56,040 nt of DNA. Source: a virus. The stretch covers positions 1 through 56,040 of IMG/VR virus record IMGVR_UViG_3300042294_002897. One strand, written 5' to 3'. The translations under genes and the position numbers were made by a program. The notes under the pieces are model-generated. The model ran no database searches. It worked only from the letters and a program-made list of their open reading frames with translations, and was not told the origin of the DNA. This document shows positions 35,056-44,469 of this stretch, one piece after another (position 1 is the first letter of the stretch; each line of letters starts with the position of its first letter).

Positions 35056-35915
35056 AAGTACAAATTACGTTTGAAAACCCGCACACCGATTGGGCGACTT
35101 TACATGTGTATAACAGATATTACAACTGGTTTGTAACTAATCATACTACAATTGAAACTATTTATCAAAATAGTGGTAGAATGGTAAATAGGAATGTGTG
35201 TGGGCCTTATTCACCACATATTATGACTGTCAGAAATTTAGAAAATTCAAAATATTTTTTAATTTCATATTGGGACAATGCCGCTTCTCTCATGACTTCT
35301 TATCATGATTGGGATACGGAAAATTGTCTTGGTTTAATAACATCTTCTGGAGTATATGGTAATTTAGAACACATACCTTTCTCATATACTTGTTATGGTG
35401 TTAATTTTGAGAACTTATCTTCACAAAAAACGTTAAAAAAAATAGAAGAAAAACCAAACAATGAATTAAAATTCAGAGGAACTTTATATGGTGAAAGACT
35501 TTCTATGTCAAAAGCACACCCCGAAATTTTTTTGGAACATAGGGGATTTGATCCAGACTTTTATATTCAAGAACTATACGATTCAAAAATATGTTTAAGT
35601 CTTAATGGCGCTGGTGAAATTTGTAATCGTGATATGGAAATTTTATCAGTCGGATCTGTATTACTTAGACCTGAATTATCTCAAACTTTTCATGACCCTC
35701 TTATACCAAATTTTCATTATTTATCAGTTCCAAAAGTAACTAATCCCGAGGAACAAATTAATCTTTTGATTGAAAAGTATGAAGAAAATATACATAATTT
35801 AGAATTTTTAAATTATATTAGTACTAATGGTTACAATTGGTTCAAAAAAAATGGTACAATAGATTCTAATGTAGATATTTTAAAAAAACTAATAGATTTA
35901 AACAAATTATCTTAA
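35052..35915 (+). CDS. Glycosyltransferase, GT90/exostosin-like C-terminal half
   Basis: A 287-residue protein. N-terminal strands (MKVQITFENPHTDWATLHVY...), then KFRGTLYGERLSMSKAHPE and FYIQELYDSKICLSLNGAGE, then ICNRDMEILSVGSVLLRPEL and PNFHYLSV. This order (short plan of a cell-surface transferase, the Gly-Arg, Asp-Met-Glu and final HY) resembles GT90/exostosin-type donors. It overlaps the upstream gene by 4 bases (ATGA). Confidence 0.62.
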   Translation: MKVQITFENPHTDWATLHVYNRYYNWFVTNHTTIETIYQNSGRMVNRNVCGPYSPHIMTVRNLENSKYFLISYWDNAASLMTSYHDWDTENCLGLITSSGVYGNLEHIPFSYTCYGVNFENLSSQKTLKKIEEKPNNELKFRGTLYGERLSMSKAHPEIFLEHRGFDPDFYIQELYDSKICLSLNGAGEICNRDMEILSVGSVLLRPELSQTFHDPLIPNFHYLSVPKVTNPEEQINLLIEKYEENIHNLEFLNYISTNGYNWFKKNGTIDSNVDILKKLIDLNKLS

Positions 35916-35917
35916 TT

Positions 35918-37423
35918 ATGCTTTCTAAAAAAATTCAAAAAATTTTATCAGATTTTAAAGTAGATAAAAAATATTGGAAATATTCTAATTTAACAAACGA
36001 AGAACAAGAGCTCCGTAGGTCAAAACCTACTCCATATTTAAAATGTACTATCGAAATAGCTAAAGAACTAAATTTAAAAAATGTAGTGGAATTGGGTTCG
36101 TCAACTTATGCTGTGACTCAAGGATGCTTAGATTATTTCTATAACTTTAATAACTCATTTTTATCACCACAATGTTGTATTGATGGTCACAGTACCTTTT
36201 TTTTTACAAAGGAAGATTTTAATGTTTATAGCGTTGATATTGATGAAAACAGAGTAAATAGTGTTTTATGGGGTTATAATAATTTAAACATTAGTGTTCC
36301 TGATAATTTGAAGTTGTACATTCCTATGGATGCTTTTGAGTTTGTCGAAAATTTTAATCAAACTATTGATCTGTTATATCTAGATGCTTGGGAAATTGGA
36401 AGTCCAAATTGTGCTGAAAATTATTTAAATTTTTTTATAAAAATACAAAATAAGTTAGCACCAACTCATTTAATTTTAATAAATGATACAGATTTTGTTC
36501 ATACAATTCGAGGTAAAGATCATTTACTAACTCCATACTTGATTGATAATGGTTATAAATTACTATTCAATGGTAGACAGACTTTGTTTTTAAAAGAACA
36601 AGAAAATAATTTCCAAGAAAGTTCAATTATAAAAATTGATACTGAAGAGTCTCCTAAAATATTAATTAATGATAGGTTAGTCATTTTGACAATGTCTACT
36701 ATTCCAAATAGATTAAATTCTATTCATACAAATGGTGGGTTAAAACCAGTTTTAGATGTTTTATTAAATTTATCATATAGTAACTATGAATTACATTTAA
36801 ACATACCCTATTATAATGTTAAATCTGGTCAGGAATACATAATACCGAGTTGGTTAGAAAATTATGATAATAATAAATTGAAAATTTTTAGAACCGATGA
36901 TTATGGTTCTATAACTAAACTTATACCAACAATTGATAGAATTTCAGATCCCGAAACAATTATAATAACCGTCGATGATGATTTAAATTATATGGATGGA
37001 TTTATAGAGTATCATTTAATTAAAAGAAATGAATATTCTGATTGTGCAATAGGTTTTGCTGGCATGGGTGCTATAGATGGTACATGTCATTTTTGTACTA
37101 CTATGAATAAAGATGTGAGAGTTAAAATTTTAGAAGGATATAAAACTATTTCGTATAAAAGATCTTTCTTTGATACTGATTTTAAAGATTTTGCAATTGG
37201 AAATTGGAATGATGATATGATTATTTCTGCATATTTGGGAAAAAATAATATAAAAAAATATGTTATATCATATAGTGGTGATACTGATTTTAACCCTAGA
37301 GTAGAATCTTTTCCAATACTAGGTCATATTGCAAATGAATCTGGCGGATGTTCTTGGTTTCGTACGGAATCTGTCCCTGACAACCATAACATTTATTATA
37401 AACTTGGGTATTTGGAGCGTTAA
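35918..37423 (+). CDS. Methyltransferase-like plus glycosyltransferase fusion
   Basis: A 501-residue fusion. Residues ~1-215 are a class I SAM-methyltransferase-like domain: NLKNVVELGSSTYAVTQGC, a Cys/His segment FLSPQCCIDGHSTFFF, NVYSVDIDENRVN and DLLYLDAWEIGSPN. Residues ~235-501 are a GT-A-type domain: RLVILTMSTIPNRLNSIHTN and TIIITVDDDLNYMDGFIEY (acidic site). The first domain is a clear duplicate of that in the next gene. Methylation and sugar addition in one chain suggests capping or decoration of a glycan. Confidence 0.75.
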   Translation: MLSKKIQKILSDFKVDKKYWKYSNLTNEEQELRRSKPTPYLKCTIEIAKELNLKNVVELGSSTYAVTQGCLDYFYNFNNSFLSPQCCIDGHSTFFFTKEDFNVYSVDIDENRVNSVLWGYNNLNISVPDNLKLYIPMDAFEFVENFNQTIDLLYLDAWEIGSPNCAENYLNFFIKIQNKLAPTHLILINDTDFVHTIRGKDHLLTPYLIDNGYKLLFNGRQTLFLKEQENNFQESSIIKIDTEESPKILINDRLVILTMSTIPNRLNSIHTNGGLKPVLDVLLNLSYSNYELHLNIPYYNVKSGQEYIIPSWLENYDNNKLKIFRTDDYGSITKLIPTIDRISDPETIIITVDDDLNYMDGFIEYHLIKRNEYSDCAIGFAGMGAIDGTCHFCTTMNKDVRVKILEGYKTISYKRSFFDTDFKDFAIGNWNDDMIISAYLGKNNIKKYVISYSGDTDFNPRVESFPILGHIANESGGCSWFRTESVPDNHNIYYKLGYLER

Positions 37424-37433
37424 AACAATTTTT

Positions 37434-39842
37434 ATGAATGAAATTTACAAAATTTTAAATGATTTTAAAATAGACAAAAAATTTTGGAATCACGATGATT
37501 TATCATCAAATGACTACGATTTTTTAAGATCGAAACCTGCTCCATATTTAAAAAAAACAATTGAGATTGCTAAATTATTAAAATTAAAAACCCTAGTTGA
37601 AATTGGTTCAACAAGAATATCAGCTACTCAGAAATGTATAGATTATTTTTACAATCAAAATGATCCATTTTTATCACCACCATGTTGTGGGGATGGTCAT
37701 AGTACTTTTTTTTGGACTGATGCGGGGTTTGATGTTCACACGGTAGATATCGATGAAAAGTGTATTGATGGTGTTAATTGGTGTTATAATAACTTGAATT
37801 TAGAAAAACCAACAAATCTTCATTTACATATTCCAAAAGATGGGTTAGAATTTTTACGTGAATTTTCTGAAACTATTGACATTTTATTTCTAGATGGATG
37901 GGATAAAGGAGTACCAAATTATGCTGAAAAACATCTAGAATGTTATGAAATTGCTCGTGATAAACTTTCTAGTGTGCATTTAATTCTTATTGATGACACA
38001 GACTATAACACACTAGATGGTGGTAAAGACAAGTTACTTACACCTAGATTAATTGAGGATGGTTATATCCCACTTTTTAATGGAAGACAATCTTTATTCT
38101 ATAAAGACTCATCAAATAAGATGTCTTTAAATCAAGAAATTTTAAATAAAAACAAAGAATTACAAATTATGCAAAGCAATAATAAAACAACTTTAGTAAC
38201 AGGTCTCTGGAATATTGGTAGATCTGATTTGTCGGTTGGGTGGTCTCGAGGGTACGAACATTATTTAAATAAATTTGAACAACTCTTAAAATCTAATTAT
38301 AATTTTATTATATTTGGGGATCGTGAGTTAGAAGAATTTGTAATGGCGAGAAGAAGTCCTGAAAACACTCAATTTATTGTTAGAGAACTTTCTTGGTTTA
38401 AAAACGAATTTTATGATATCATACAAAAAATAAGAACCAATCCAAATTGGTATAATCAAGTTGGGTGGTTAACAGATTCGACTCAGGCTAAATTAGATAT
38501 GTACAATCCTTTAGTGATGAGTAAAGTTTTTTTGTTACACGATGCAAAAATACTAGATAAATTTAATTCAAATTATTTATTTTGGATAGATGCTGGGTTG
38601 ACAAATACCGTACATAGTGGGTATTTTACACATGACAATGTTATCGAAAATTTGGGTGAACATAACTTTATAAGTTTTGTTTCTTTTCCTTACAAAGCTG
38701 AATCTGAAATTCATGGGTTTAATTATGAACATATGTGTTCTATGGTTGGTGAAAAAATAGATAAAGTTTGTAGAGGAGGTTTTTTTGGTGGACCTAAAGA
38801 GTTAATAAGTGAGTTTAATTCTCAGTATTATAGTCTAATGAAAGAAACTTTGAATTCTGGGTTTATGGGAACTGAAGAATCTTTGTTTACAATACTTTTA
38901 TACAAATACTGTGAGACATATAGATATTTCGAAATTGAATCTAACGGATTATTGTCAAAGTTTTTTGAAGATGTAAAAAATAATAATCAAAAATTATTAT
39001 CGATGTGCCCCAAAGTATCAAAATCATCGAAAGAATTGAACGTTGGGTTGTACGTAATTGGATTTAATAGTCCGAAACAATTTGAGACTCTCATTGAATC
39101 GATGATACAGTATGATTGTCAGTTTATAGATGGTCCAAAAAAGTTTTTATTAGACAATTCGAGCGATGAAAGTACTTTTCAGAGGTACAGTGAATTGTGT
39201 GAGGAGTTTGATTTTGTTCATATTAAAAAAGATAATCTTGGTATTTGTGGTGGAAGACAATTTATTGCGGAACACGCCGATTTAAATAATTTTGACTATT
39301 ATTTCTTTTTTGAAGACGATATGTTTTTTTATACCAAAAAAGGTGAAGTTTGTAGAAATGGTTTTAACAGATATGTCAACAACTTTTATAATAACGTTTT
39401 GCAAATTATTCAAAAACACGACTTTGATTTTCTTAAATTTAATTATTCAGAATTTTTCGGAGATAATGGCGTACAATGGTCCTGGTACAATGTACCTCAA
39501 ACCATAAGAGAAAAATTCTTTCCGAATAATACTCAATTACCAAAACACGGAATAGACCAAAACGCACCAAGAACAAATTATGAAAACATTAGATCTCACA
39601 ATGGAATACCATATGTGACAGGTGAAGTTTATTATTCTAATTGGCCACAAGTAGTTTCCAAAGAAGGAAATAAAAAAATGTTTTTAGATACAAAATGGGC
39701 ACATCCCTACGAACAAACTTGGATGAGTCATATTTTTCAAGAAACTAAAGTTGGAAAGATAAAACCCGCATTATTATTAATGACACCTACGGAACACAAT
39801 CGTTTTGAACACTATTCTGGAAATTTAAGAAAAGAATCTTAA
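37434..39842 (+). CDS. Three-domain protein: methyltransferase-like, HtrL/YibB-like, GT2-like
   Basis: An 802-residue protein. Residues 1-210 duplicate the upstream MTase-like domain (LKTLVEIGSTRISATQKC, FLSPPCCGDGHSTFFW, DVHTVDIDEKC). Residues ~250-520 match HtrL/YibB-type proteins (TTLVTGLWNIGRSDLSVGWS, FWIDAGLTNTVHSGYF, GGFFGGPKELI). Residues ~535-802 form a GT2-like domain (LNVGLYVIGFNSPKQFETLI, GRQFIAEHADLNN, YYFFFEDDMFFYT). ATG 37434 is chosen because it matches the start of the paralogue; a longer in-frame start would overlap the upstream gene. Likely assembles a branch of the virion glycan. Confidence 0.75.
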   Translation: MNEIYKILNDFKIDKKFWNHDDLSSNDYDFLRSKPAPYLKKTIEIAKLLKLKTLVEIGSTRISATQKCIDYFYNQNDPFLSPPCCGDGHSTFFWTDAGFDVHTVDIDEKCIDGVNWCYNNLNLEKPTNLHLHIPKDGLEFLREFSETIDILFLDGWDKGVPNYAEKHLECYEIARDKLSSVHLILIDDTDYNTLDGGKDKLLTPRLIEDGYIPLFNGRQSLFYKDSSNKMSLNQEILNKNKELQIMQSNNKTTLVTGLWNIGRSDLSVGWSRGYEHYLNKFEQLLKSNYNFIIFGDRELEEFVMARRSPENTQFIVRELSWFKNEFYDIIQKIRTNPNWYNQVGWLTDSTQAKLDMYNPLVMSKVFLLHDAKILDKFNSNYLFWIDAGLTNTVHSGYFTHDNVIENLGEHNFISFVSFPYKAESEIHGFNYEHMCSMVGEKIDKVCRGGFFGGPKELISEFNSQYYSLMKETLNSGFMGTEESLFTILLYKYCETYRYFEIESNGLLSKFFEDVKNNNQKLLSMCPKVSKSSKELNVGLYVIGFNSPKQFETLIESMIQYDCQFIDGPKKFLLDNSSDESTFQRYSELCEEFDFVHIKKDNLGICGGRQFIAEHADLNNFDYYFFFEDDMFFYTKKGEVCRNGFNRYVNNFYNNVLQIIQKHDFDFLKFNYSEFFGDNGVQWSWYNVPQTIREKFFPNNTQLPKHGIDQNAPRTNYENIRSHNGIPYVTGEVYYSNWPQVVSKEGNKKMFLDTKWAHPYEQTWMSHIFQETKVGKIKPALLLMTPTEHNRFEHYSGNLRKES

Positions 39843-39846
39843 CGTG

Positions 39847-39857
39847 TATTTATTGTA
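39847..39857 (+). promoter_or_regulatory. Candidate late promoter, TATTTATTGTA
   Basis: Full match to TATTTATNNTA beginning 21 bases upstream of ATG 39868, in the 25-base gap after the glycosylation cluster. It restarts transcription for virion genes. Confidence 0.55.
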
Positions 39858-39867
39858 AAAATATTTA

Positions 39868-40248
39868 ATGAATTTTTACATAAATAAAAATGCAAACCTT
39901 CCACTTCTGAAAATGCAAGTGGTCAAAGATGGTCGTAGTGAATATCAACAATTTATGCAATTATTAGAAACATCATCTATTTTTTTCACGATGATTAATA
40001 GTGAAACGGGTATACCCAAAATTGTGTCTAAACCTGCTTATATTGTTGAACTGACTAGTGTAGACGAAAATGCTCAGACAGAATATTATGTATATTTTAG
40101 ATTCACGAAAAAAGATACCAATAAAGTTGGTACATACAAAGGTCAATTTTTAATCAAATCGGAAGATGGTGATCTTATTTTACCACTAAGGGAAGAACTC
40201 AACATCTTTATTCAAGAAAGTTTTATCATAGATAGTCCTTGTTGTTGA
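39868..40248 (+). CDS. Small virion-associated protein, BppU-like N-domain
   Basis: A 126-residue beta-rich protein: MNFYINKNANLPLLKMQVVK, FFTMINSETGIPKIVSKPAY, VYFRFTKKDTNKVGTYKGQF. The pattern (Ig-like strands around a Gly-Thr-Tyr turn) resembles the N-terminal domain of baseplate upper proteins, but the match is weak. A late promoter motif precedes it. It ends in a Cys-Cys tail. Confidence 0.62.
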   Translation: MNFYINKNANLPLLKMQVVKDGRSEYQQFMQLLETSSIFFTMINSETGIPKIVSKPAYIVELTSVDENAQTEYYVYFRFTKKDTNKVGTYKGQFLIKSEDGDLILPLREELNIFIQESFIIDSPCC

Positions 40249-40260
40249 CGGGTTTTTTAT

Positions 40261-40282
40261 TACCTTTATAGTTGAAAAGGTA
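40261..40282 (+). promoter_or_regulatory. Hairpin 9 bases before DNA polymerase start
   Basis: TACCTTT / AAAGGTA with an 8-base loop ends 8 bases before the polymerase ATG. In T4, gp43 represses its own translation by binding a hairpin just upstream of its start, so this may be an analogous operator. An alternative reading of the same bases is a promoter: a TTG 19 bases upstream of TACCTTTA. Confidence 0.4.
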
Positions 40283-40290
40283 TAAGTAAA

Positions 40291-43047
40291 ATGATTACAA
40301 CGGAGGAAATCAAAAATTTTTTGGAGGGAAACGATCCTGAGCAGTATATTGTTGCTTTGGAATTCGATTATGCTACAGAAGAAATCTGTAAGATTAAAGA
40401 AATCCCTGGTAAGGGAAAACAAATCGTAAGAGATACTTTTATACCTTTCTGTTGGGTTGGTGATCTACGTAGTTTAAATTTCTACAAAGGATCTAAAGCC
40501 AACCAAAAAGAAGCGATGTCCAAACATAAAATTCTGATTGAAAAATTAGAAACTTATGACAATGACAGACTGAATCAGGGTCTTACTTTTATTGTAAAAT
40601 CACTCAAAGGATACAGAAACTTAATTCAATTTTTTCGTGAGGGCGGTATAGATCCTTGGGGTGAGGCGGCTAAAGATCAGTTTCTACTCTTACCACCAGT
40701 TGAGCAATATCTTATTCAAAAAGAAAAAAGGTTGTTTAAAGGTTATGAAGAATATAATGATATTACTCGATTTGGATTTGACTTAGAGACCACCACACTT
40801 GATCCAAAAGATGGTCGTATATTTATGATCGGTATGAAAACAAACAAAGGTTTTCATCAAGTGATTGAATGTCTTACAGAAGAACAAGAGAAACAAGGAT
40901 TGATTGAATTTTTTAGAACAATTCATAAACTAAATCCGAGTATTATCGCTGGATATAATAGTTTTAACTTTGACTGGCATTGGATCATTGAGAGGTCGAA
41001 GGCTTTGGGGTTAGATATGAAAAAAATTTGTATAACCTTAAACCCTGAAAGACATTTCTCACAAAAAGAACAATTACTAAAATTAGCCAATGAGGTAGAG
41101 AAATATAATCAAATTGGTATGTGGGGTTATAATGTGATAGATATACTTCACGCAGTAAGACGAGCTCAAGCAATAAATTCGAATATTAAAAGTGCGGGTC
41201 TTAAATACATTACTCAATACTTAGAATTAGAAAGTCCAAATCGTATTTACATAGACCATCAGAACATTGGTAAGATGTATGAAAAGAAAGAGGAATATTG
41301 GTTGAATATTAACAATGGGAAATATAAGAGAGCCGACATTCCTGAATTCGAAAATTTGGATAAAAGATTTCCTTCTGTTTATGAAAAAGTAACAGGTGAC
41401 AAAATCGTTGAGATGTATCTTGACGATGATCTAGATGAAACACTTCGAGTTGATGAAGAGTTCAATCAAGGTTCTTTTTTACTTGCATCATTGGTCCCAA
41501 CTACATATGAAAGAGTATTAACTATGGGCACTGCAACCTTGTGGAAAATGATCATGCTTGCTTGGTCTTATAAACACAAACTTGCTATTCCTAAAAAACA
41601 AGAGAAAAAAGATTTTGTAGGTGGTTTGTCACGGTTAATCAAGGTTGGGTATTCTACAAATGTTCTTAAACTTGACTTTAGTTCGCTTTATCCGTCTATC
41701 CAATTAGTACACGAAGTTTTTCCCGATTGTGATGTAACAGGTGCTCTTAGAGGATTTCTAAAGTATTTTCGTGATACTCGTATTTTATACAAACAACTTG
41801 CTGAAGAATTTTCAGATTCAGACTCAAAGAAATCTAAATCTTACGATAGAAAACAATTACCTATCAAAATATTCATCAACAGTATGTTTGGAGCTCTGTC
41901 AGCACCTCAAGTTTTCGCTTGGGGTGACATGTATATGGGAGAACAAATAACTTGTACAGGACGACAATACCTACGACAAATGACAAAATTTTTTATGGCT
42001 CGTGGTTATGAGCCTTTAGTGATGGACACCGATGGTATCAACTTTTCAGCACCTAAAGGTGTTGAAGATAGAGTTTACATTGGTAGAGGTAATAATTGGA
42101 AAGTTAAACAAGGTAAGGAGTATAAAGGAGCCGCGGCAGACATTGCCGAATACAACGACATATTTATGCGTGGTGAAATGGCCTTAGATAATGATGGTGT
42201 GTGGCCGAGTTGTATTAATATTGCAAGAAAAAATTATGCACTTTTGACTGAAAAAGGTAAGATTAAATTAGTAGGAAATACAATTAAATCCAAAAAACTA
42301 CCTGGTTACATAGAGGATTTTCTAGACAAAGGAATTAAATTACTCCTTCAAGGTAAAGGTAAGGATTTTGTTGAATTTTATTATGAATATCTTACCAAGA
42401 TTTACAACAAGGAAATACCTCTCGTTAAAATCGCACAAAGAGGAAAAATAAAACAAAGTGTCAAAGATTACGAAGAAAGGTGTAAACAAAAAACCAAAGC
42501 GGGTAATCCTATGTCTCGACAAGCACACATGGAACTTGTTATTCAAAATAATATGAATGTCAATCTTGGAGATGTTATTTATTATGTTAATAATGGAACT
42601 AAGATTTCACAGGGTGACGTTGCTAAAAAAGGAGATACTATTACATTGAATTGTTATTTAGTCAGTCAAAATGACATTGATAATAATCCGAATCTTACTG
42701 GTGAATACAATGTACCTCGTGCCATTTCTGTATTTAACAAACGTATTGAACCACTTTTGGTTGTTTTTAAACCTGAGGTACGAGATGTTTTGTTAATCAC
42801 CGATCCTGAAAAACGAGAATATTTCACGACACTTCAATGTGAACTAATAAATGGTCAACCTTTTAATGAAACCGATCAAGATAATTTAGAAAAAGATGTA
42901 TTAGAAATAACTGAACAAGAAATTGACTATTGGAAAAGAAGAGGATTGAACCCAAACTACATCTATGAGTTAGCTGAAAGTGGGTGGGAGAATCATATCA
43001 ATCACCAAAGTTTAACTCCATCAGAGGAAAGTATGTACCAATTTTGA
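40291..43047 (+). CDS. 43: Family B DNA polymerase, T4 gp43-like
   Basis: A 918-residue replicative polymerase. Exonuclease: FGFDLETTTL (D164, E166), AGYNSFNFDWHW (D228). Polymerase: LKLDFSSLYPSIQL (motif A, D462), KIFINSMFGALSAPQ (motif B, residues 526-540), PLVMDTDGINFS (motif C, D579 and D581). It copies phage DNA with proofreading. The length agrees with T4 gp43 (898). It stands alone between virion genes, not in a replication cluster, and its 3' end overlaps the convergent gene at 43002 by 46 bases. Possible regulation by a hairpin directly upstream of the start. Confidence 0.96.
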   Translation: MITTEEIKNFLEGNDPEQYIVALEFDYATEEICKIKEIPGKGKQIVRDTFIPFCWVGDLRSLNFYKGSKANQKEAMSKHKILIEKLETYDNDRLNQGLTFIVKSLKGYRNLIQFFREGGIDPWGEAAKDQFLLLPPVEQYLIQKEKRLFKGYEEYNDITRFGFDLETTTLDPKDGRIFMIGMKTNKGFHQVIECLTEEQEKQGLIEFFRTIHKLNPSIIAGYNSFNFDWHWIIERSKALGLDMKKICITLNPERHFSQKEQLLKLANEVEKYNQIGMWGYNVIDILHAVRRAQAINSNIKSAGLKYITQYLELESPNRIYIDHQNIGKMYEKKEEYWLNINNGKYKRADIPEFENLDKRFPSVYEKVTGDKIVEMYLDDDLDETLRVDEEFNQGSFLLASLVPTTYERVLTMGTATLWKMIMLAWSYKHKLAIPKKQEKKDFVGGLSRLIKVGYSTNVLKLDFSSLYPSIQLVHEVFPDCDVTGALRGFLKYFRDTRILYKQLAEEFSDSDSKKSKSYDRKQLPIKIFINSMFGALSAPQVFAWGDMYMGEQITCTGRQYLRQMTKFFMARGYEPLVMDTDGINFSAPKGVEDRVYIGRGNNWKVKQGKEYKGAAADIAEYNDIFMRGEMALDNDGVWPSCINIARKNYALLTEKGKIKLVGNTIKSKKLPGYIEDFLDKGIKLLLQGKGKDFVEFYYEYLTKIYNKEIPLVKIAQRGKIKQSVKDYEERCKQKTKAGNPMSRQAHMELVIQNNMNVNLGDVIYYVNNGTKISQGDVAKKGDTITLNCYLVSQNDIDNNPNLTGEYNVPRAISVFNKRIEPLLVVFKPEVRDVLLITDPEKREYFTTLQCELINGQPFNETDQDNLEKDVLEITEQEIDYWKRRGLNPNYIYELAESGWENHINHQSLTPSEESMYQF

Positions 43048-43337
43048 TATACAAAAACTAGTTCTATACAGGCACCTGTCTCTATTTGGATTTCATCCCA
43101 ATGTTCATCAATTCTGTTAATATCAGGAACAATTAAAACACTCGTCAAAGCTTTAATTTTAATTCTATCAGTAGAGACACTGTTGAGGGTAATTTTACAA
43201 TTCCCAACGCCTTTTACAACAATAGCATATTCACCATTGGTGGTGTATGTTTCCTCTGAAACAACCGCTAATTCTGAAGTTTTAACTTGTATACCATTGA
43301 TTATTTTTTCACTAGGTATCGATCTTATAATAGCCAT
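43002..43337 (-). CDS. Small beta-rich virion-type protein
   Basis: A 111-residue protein: MAIIRSIPSEKIINGIQVKT, NGEYAIVVKGVGNCKITLNS, WDEIQIETGACIELVFVYQN and a Trp-containing end. Beta strands dominate, as in small tail or fibre-attachment proteins. It starts 3 bases after the stop of the neck-like gene, so it is co-translated, and its end overlaps the polymerase gene on the other strand. Confidence 0.6.
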   Translation of the reverse strand: MAIIRSIPSEKIINGIQVKTSELAVVSEETYTTNGEYAIVVKGVGNCKITLNSVSTDRIKIKALTSVLIVPDINRIDEHWDEIQIETGACIELVFVYQNWYILSSDGVKLW

Positions 43338-43340
43338 ATG

Positions 43341-44456
43341 TTAAACTGTTGTTATTGGTATTGGAAATGCCCTAAACTTTAGTTGTGTATTTAGATCTGT
43401 GGCAATTTCAGCCTCTCTTTTCATTATAAACTCAGGCCTTAATCTTTCCAATCTTTTTTGGAGTTCTTCTAAAAGTATTTGTTTTTCATCTTTTGCTTCG
43501 GTAGAGAGTGAGGTGTAGTCCATTTGTAATTCACTATCGGGTGTTTTTAAGTTTCCACTAAATTTACCCCTCACTCTAGCTAAAGTTTCTTTTGCATAAG
43601 CCGTCAACCATCTTCTGACCCATTGTTGTGCGGGATCATTCAAATCCTGCCATGAAAGGGCATCTAACGGAATATCTGATGGTAATTTAACAATGTCTGG
43701 ATTATCTTTCAGACACTGATCTCTATCAGCATCGTTTGTATCATAATACCAGTACCACACTTTACCTCTCATCAGTTCCGAATTCCCGAAGTCAAATTTT
43801 CCACCAGGTGTATTGTATAACATTACGGCTTTTTTACCACCAGGTAATGCTGTGACTCTGTATTGTACGTCAGGTTGTATCAACCTACGTTTAATATTGA
43901 TGTCTTGAAGTCTAGATAAAACATCGTAAGATGAGAAAAAGAAATATCCCCCTCCTCCCCATCCAGGTTGAGCAAATCCACCGGGTCCACCTATACCAGG
44001 CCCTCCTAGAGCTCCAAACGACCATGGGTCAAAGAATACACTATTTTGTTCAGAGGGTGAAAACCAAAGTAATTCATTGAGTTCTCTTCCTGCTGGTATT
44101 TCATAGATCTGTTGATTTTGTTGTAACTGAAAATAATCCTTTTTAAGTACCCAAGGACCTGAGTTTTGAAGTCCAACAATTTTTGAGTAGGCATAGGTAT
44201 ATTGAGTTTCCCAATCCAATGATCTTCTCACTAGTGCATTTGCGACGGATTGAGTGTCTAAATTCAGACCATATAATGAAGTCCATTGTGACTCTATTAA
44301 CCAATCTTGAACATATTGGGTATAATCTCCAATGGAAAGTTCCATTAGTGAATCCATCATTTCATCTGTCAATTCTACGGAACGTAACGGGGCGCCCAAG
44401 AGATTATAAATTCTCTTGTACATTTTACTTCTTTCTGGTTCTGCAATAATATTCAT
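43341..44456 (-). CDS. Putative neck/connector protein (T4 gp13/gp14-like)
   Basis: A 371-residue protein. Internal features: NQQIYEIPAGRELNELLWFS, a Gly/Pro-rich loop (GGPGIGGPGGFAQPG) and a C-terminal QQWVRRWLTAYAKETLARVR and GKFSG followed by LQMDYTSLSTEAKDEK. The latter order (WVxxYAxALAKETLGxxRxKF, then a Thr/Asp-rich start of a helix) is what I recall from neck proteins of marine T4-like phages. ATG 44456 is preferred over 44483 because a TATTTAT promoter motif lies 12 bases upstream of it. Exact T4 counterpart uncertain. Confidence 0.6.
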   Translation of the reverse strand: MNIIAEPERSKMYKRIYNLLGAPLRSVELTDEMMDSLMELSIGDYTQYVQDWLIESQWTSLYGLNLDTQSVANALVRRSLDWETQYTYAYSKIVGLQNSGPWVLKKDYFQLQQNQQIYEIPAGRELNELLWFSPSEQNSVFFDPWSFGALGGPGIGGPGGFAQPGWGGGGYFFFSSYDVLSRLQDINIKRRLIQPDVQYRVTALPGGKKAVMLYNTPGGKFDFGNSELMRGKVWYWYYDTNDADRDQCLKDNPDIVKLPSDIPLDALSWQDLNDPAQQWVRRWLTAYAKETLARVRGKFSGNLKTPDSELQMDYTSLSTEAKDEKQILLEELQKRLERLRPEFIMKREAEIATDLNTQLKFRAFPIPITTV

Positions 44457-44457
44457 A

Positions 44458-44468
44458 ACCAATAAATA
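44458..44468 (-). promoter_or_regulatory. Candidate late promoter, TATTTATTGGT (minus)
   Basis: The TATTTAT core begins 12 bases before ATG 44456, within the 14-base gap after the superoxide dismutase gene. It implies a very short leader and separates the neck-like gene from the dismutase gene. Confidence 0.45.
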
Positions 44469-44469
44469 T

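Noticed and set aside
37329-37433. N-terminal extension of the large fusion gene to 37329
   Set aside because: It overlaps the upstream gene, and the paralogue's start corresponds to ATG 37434.
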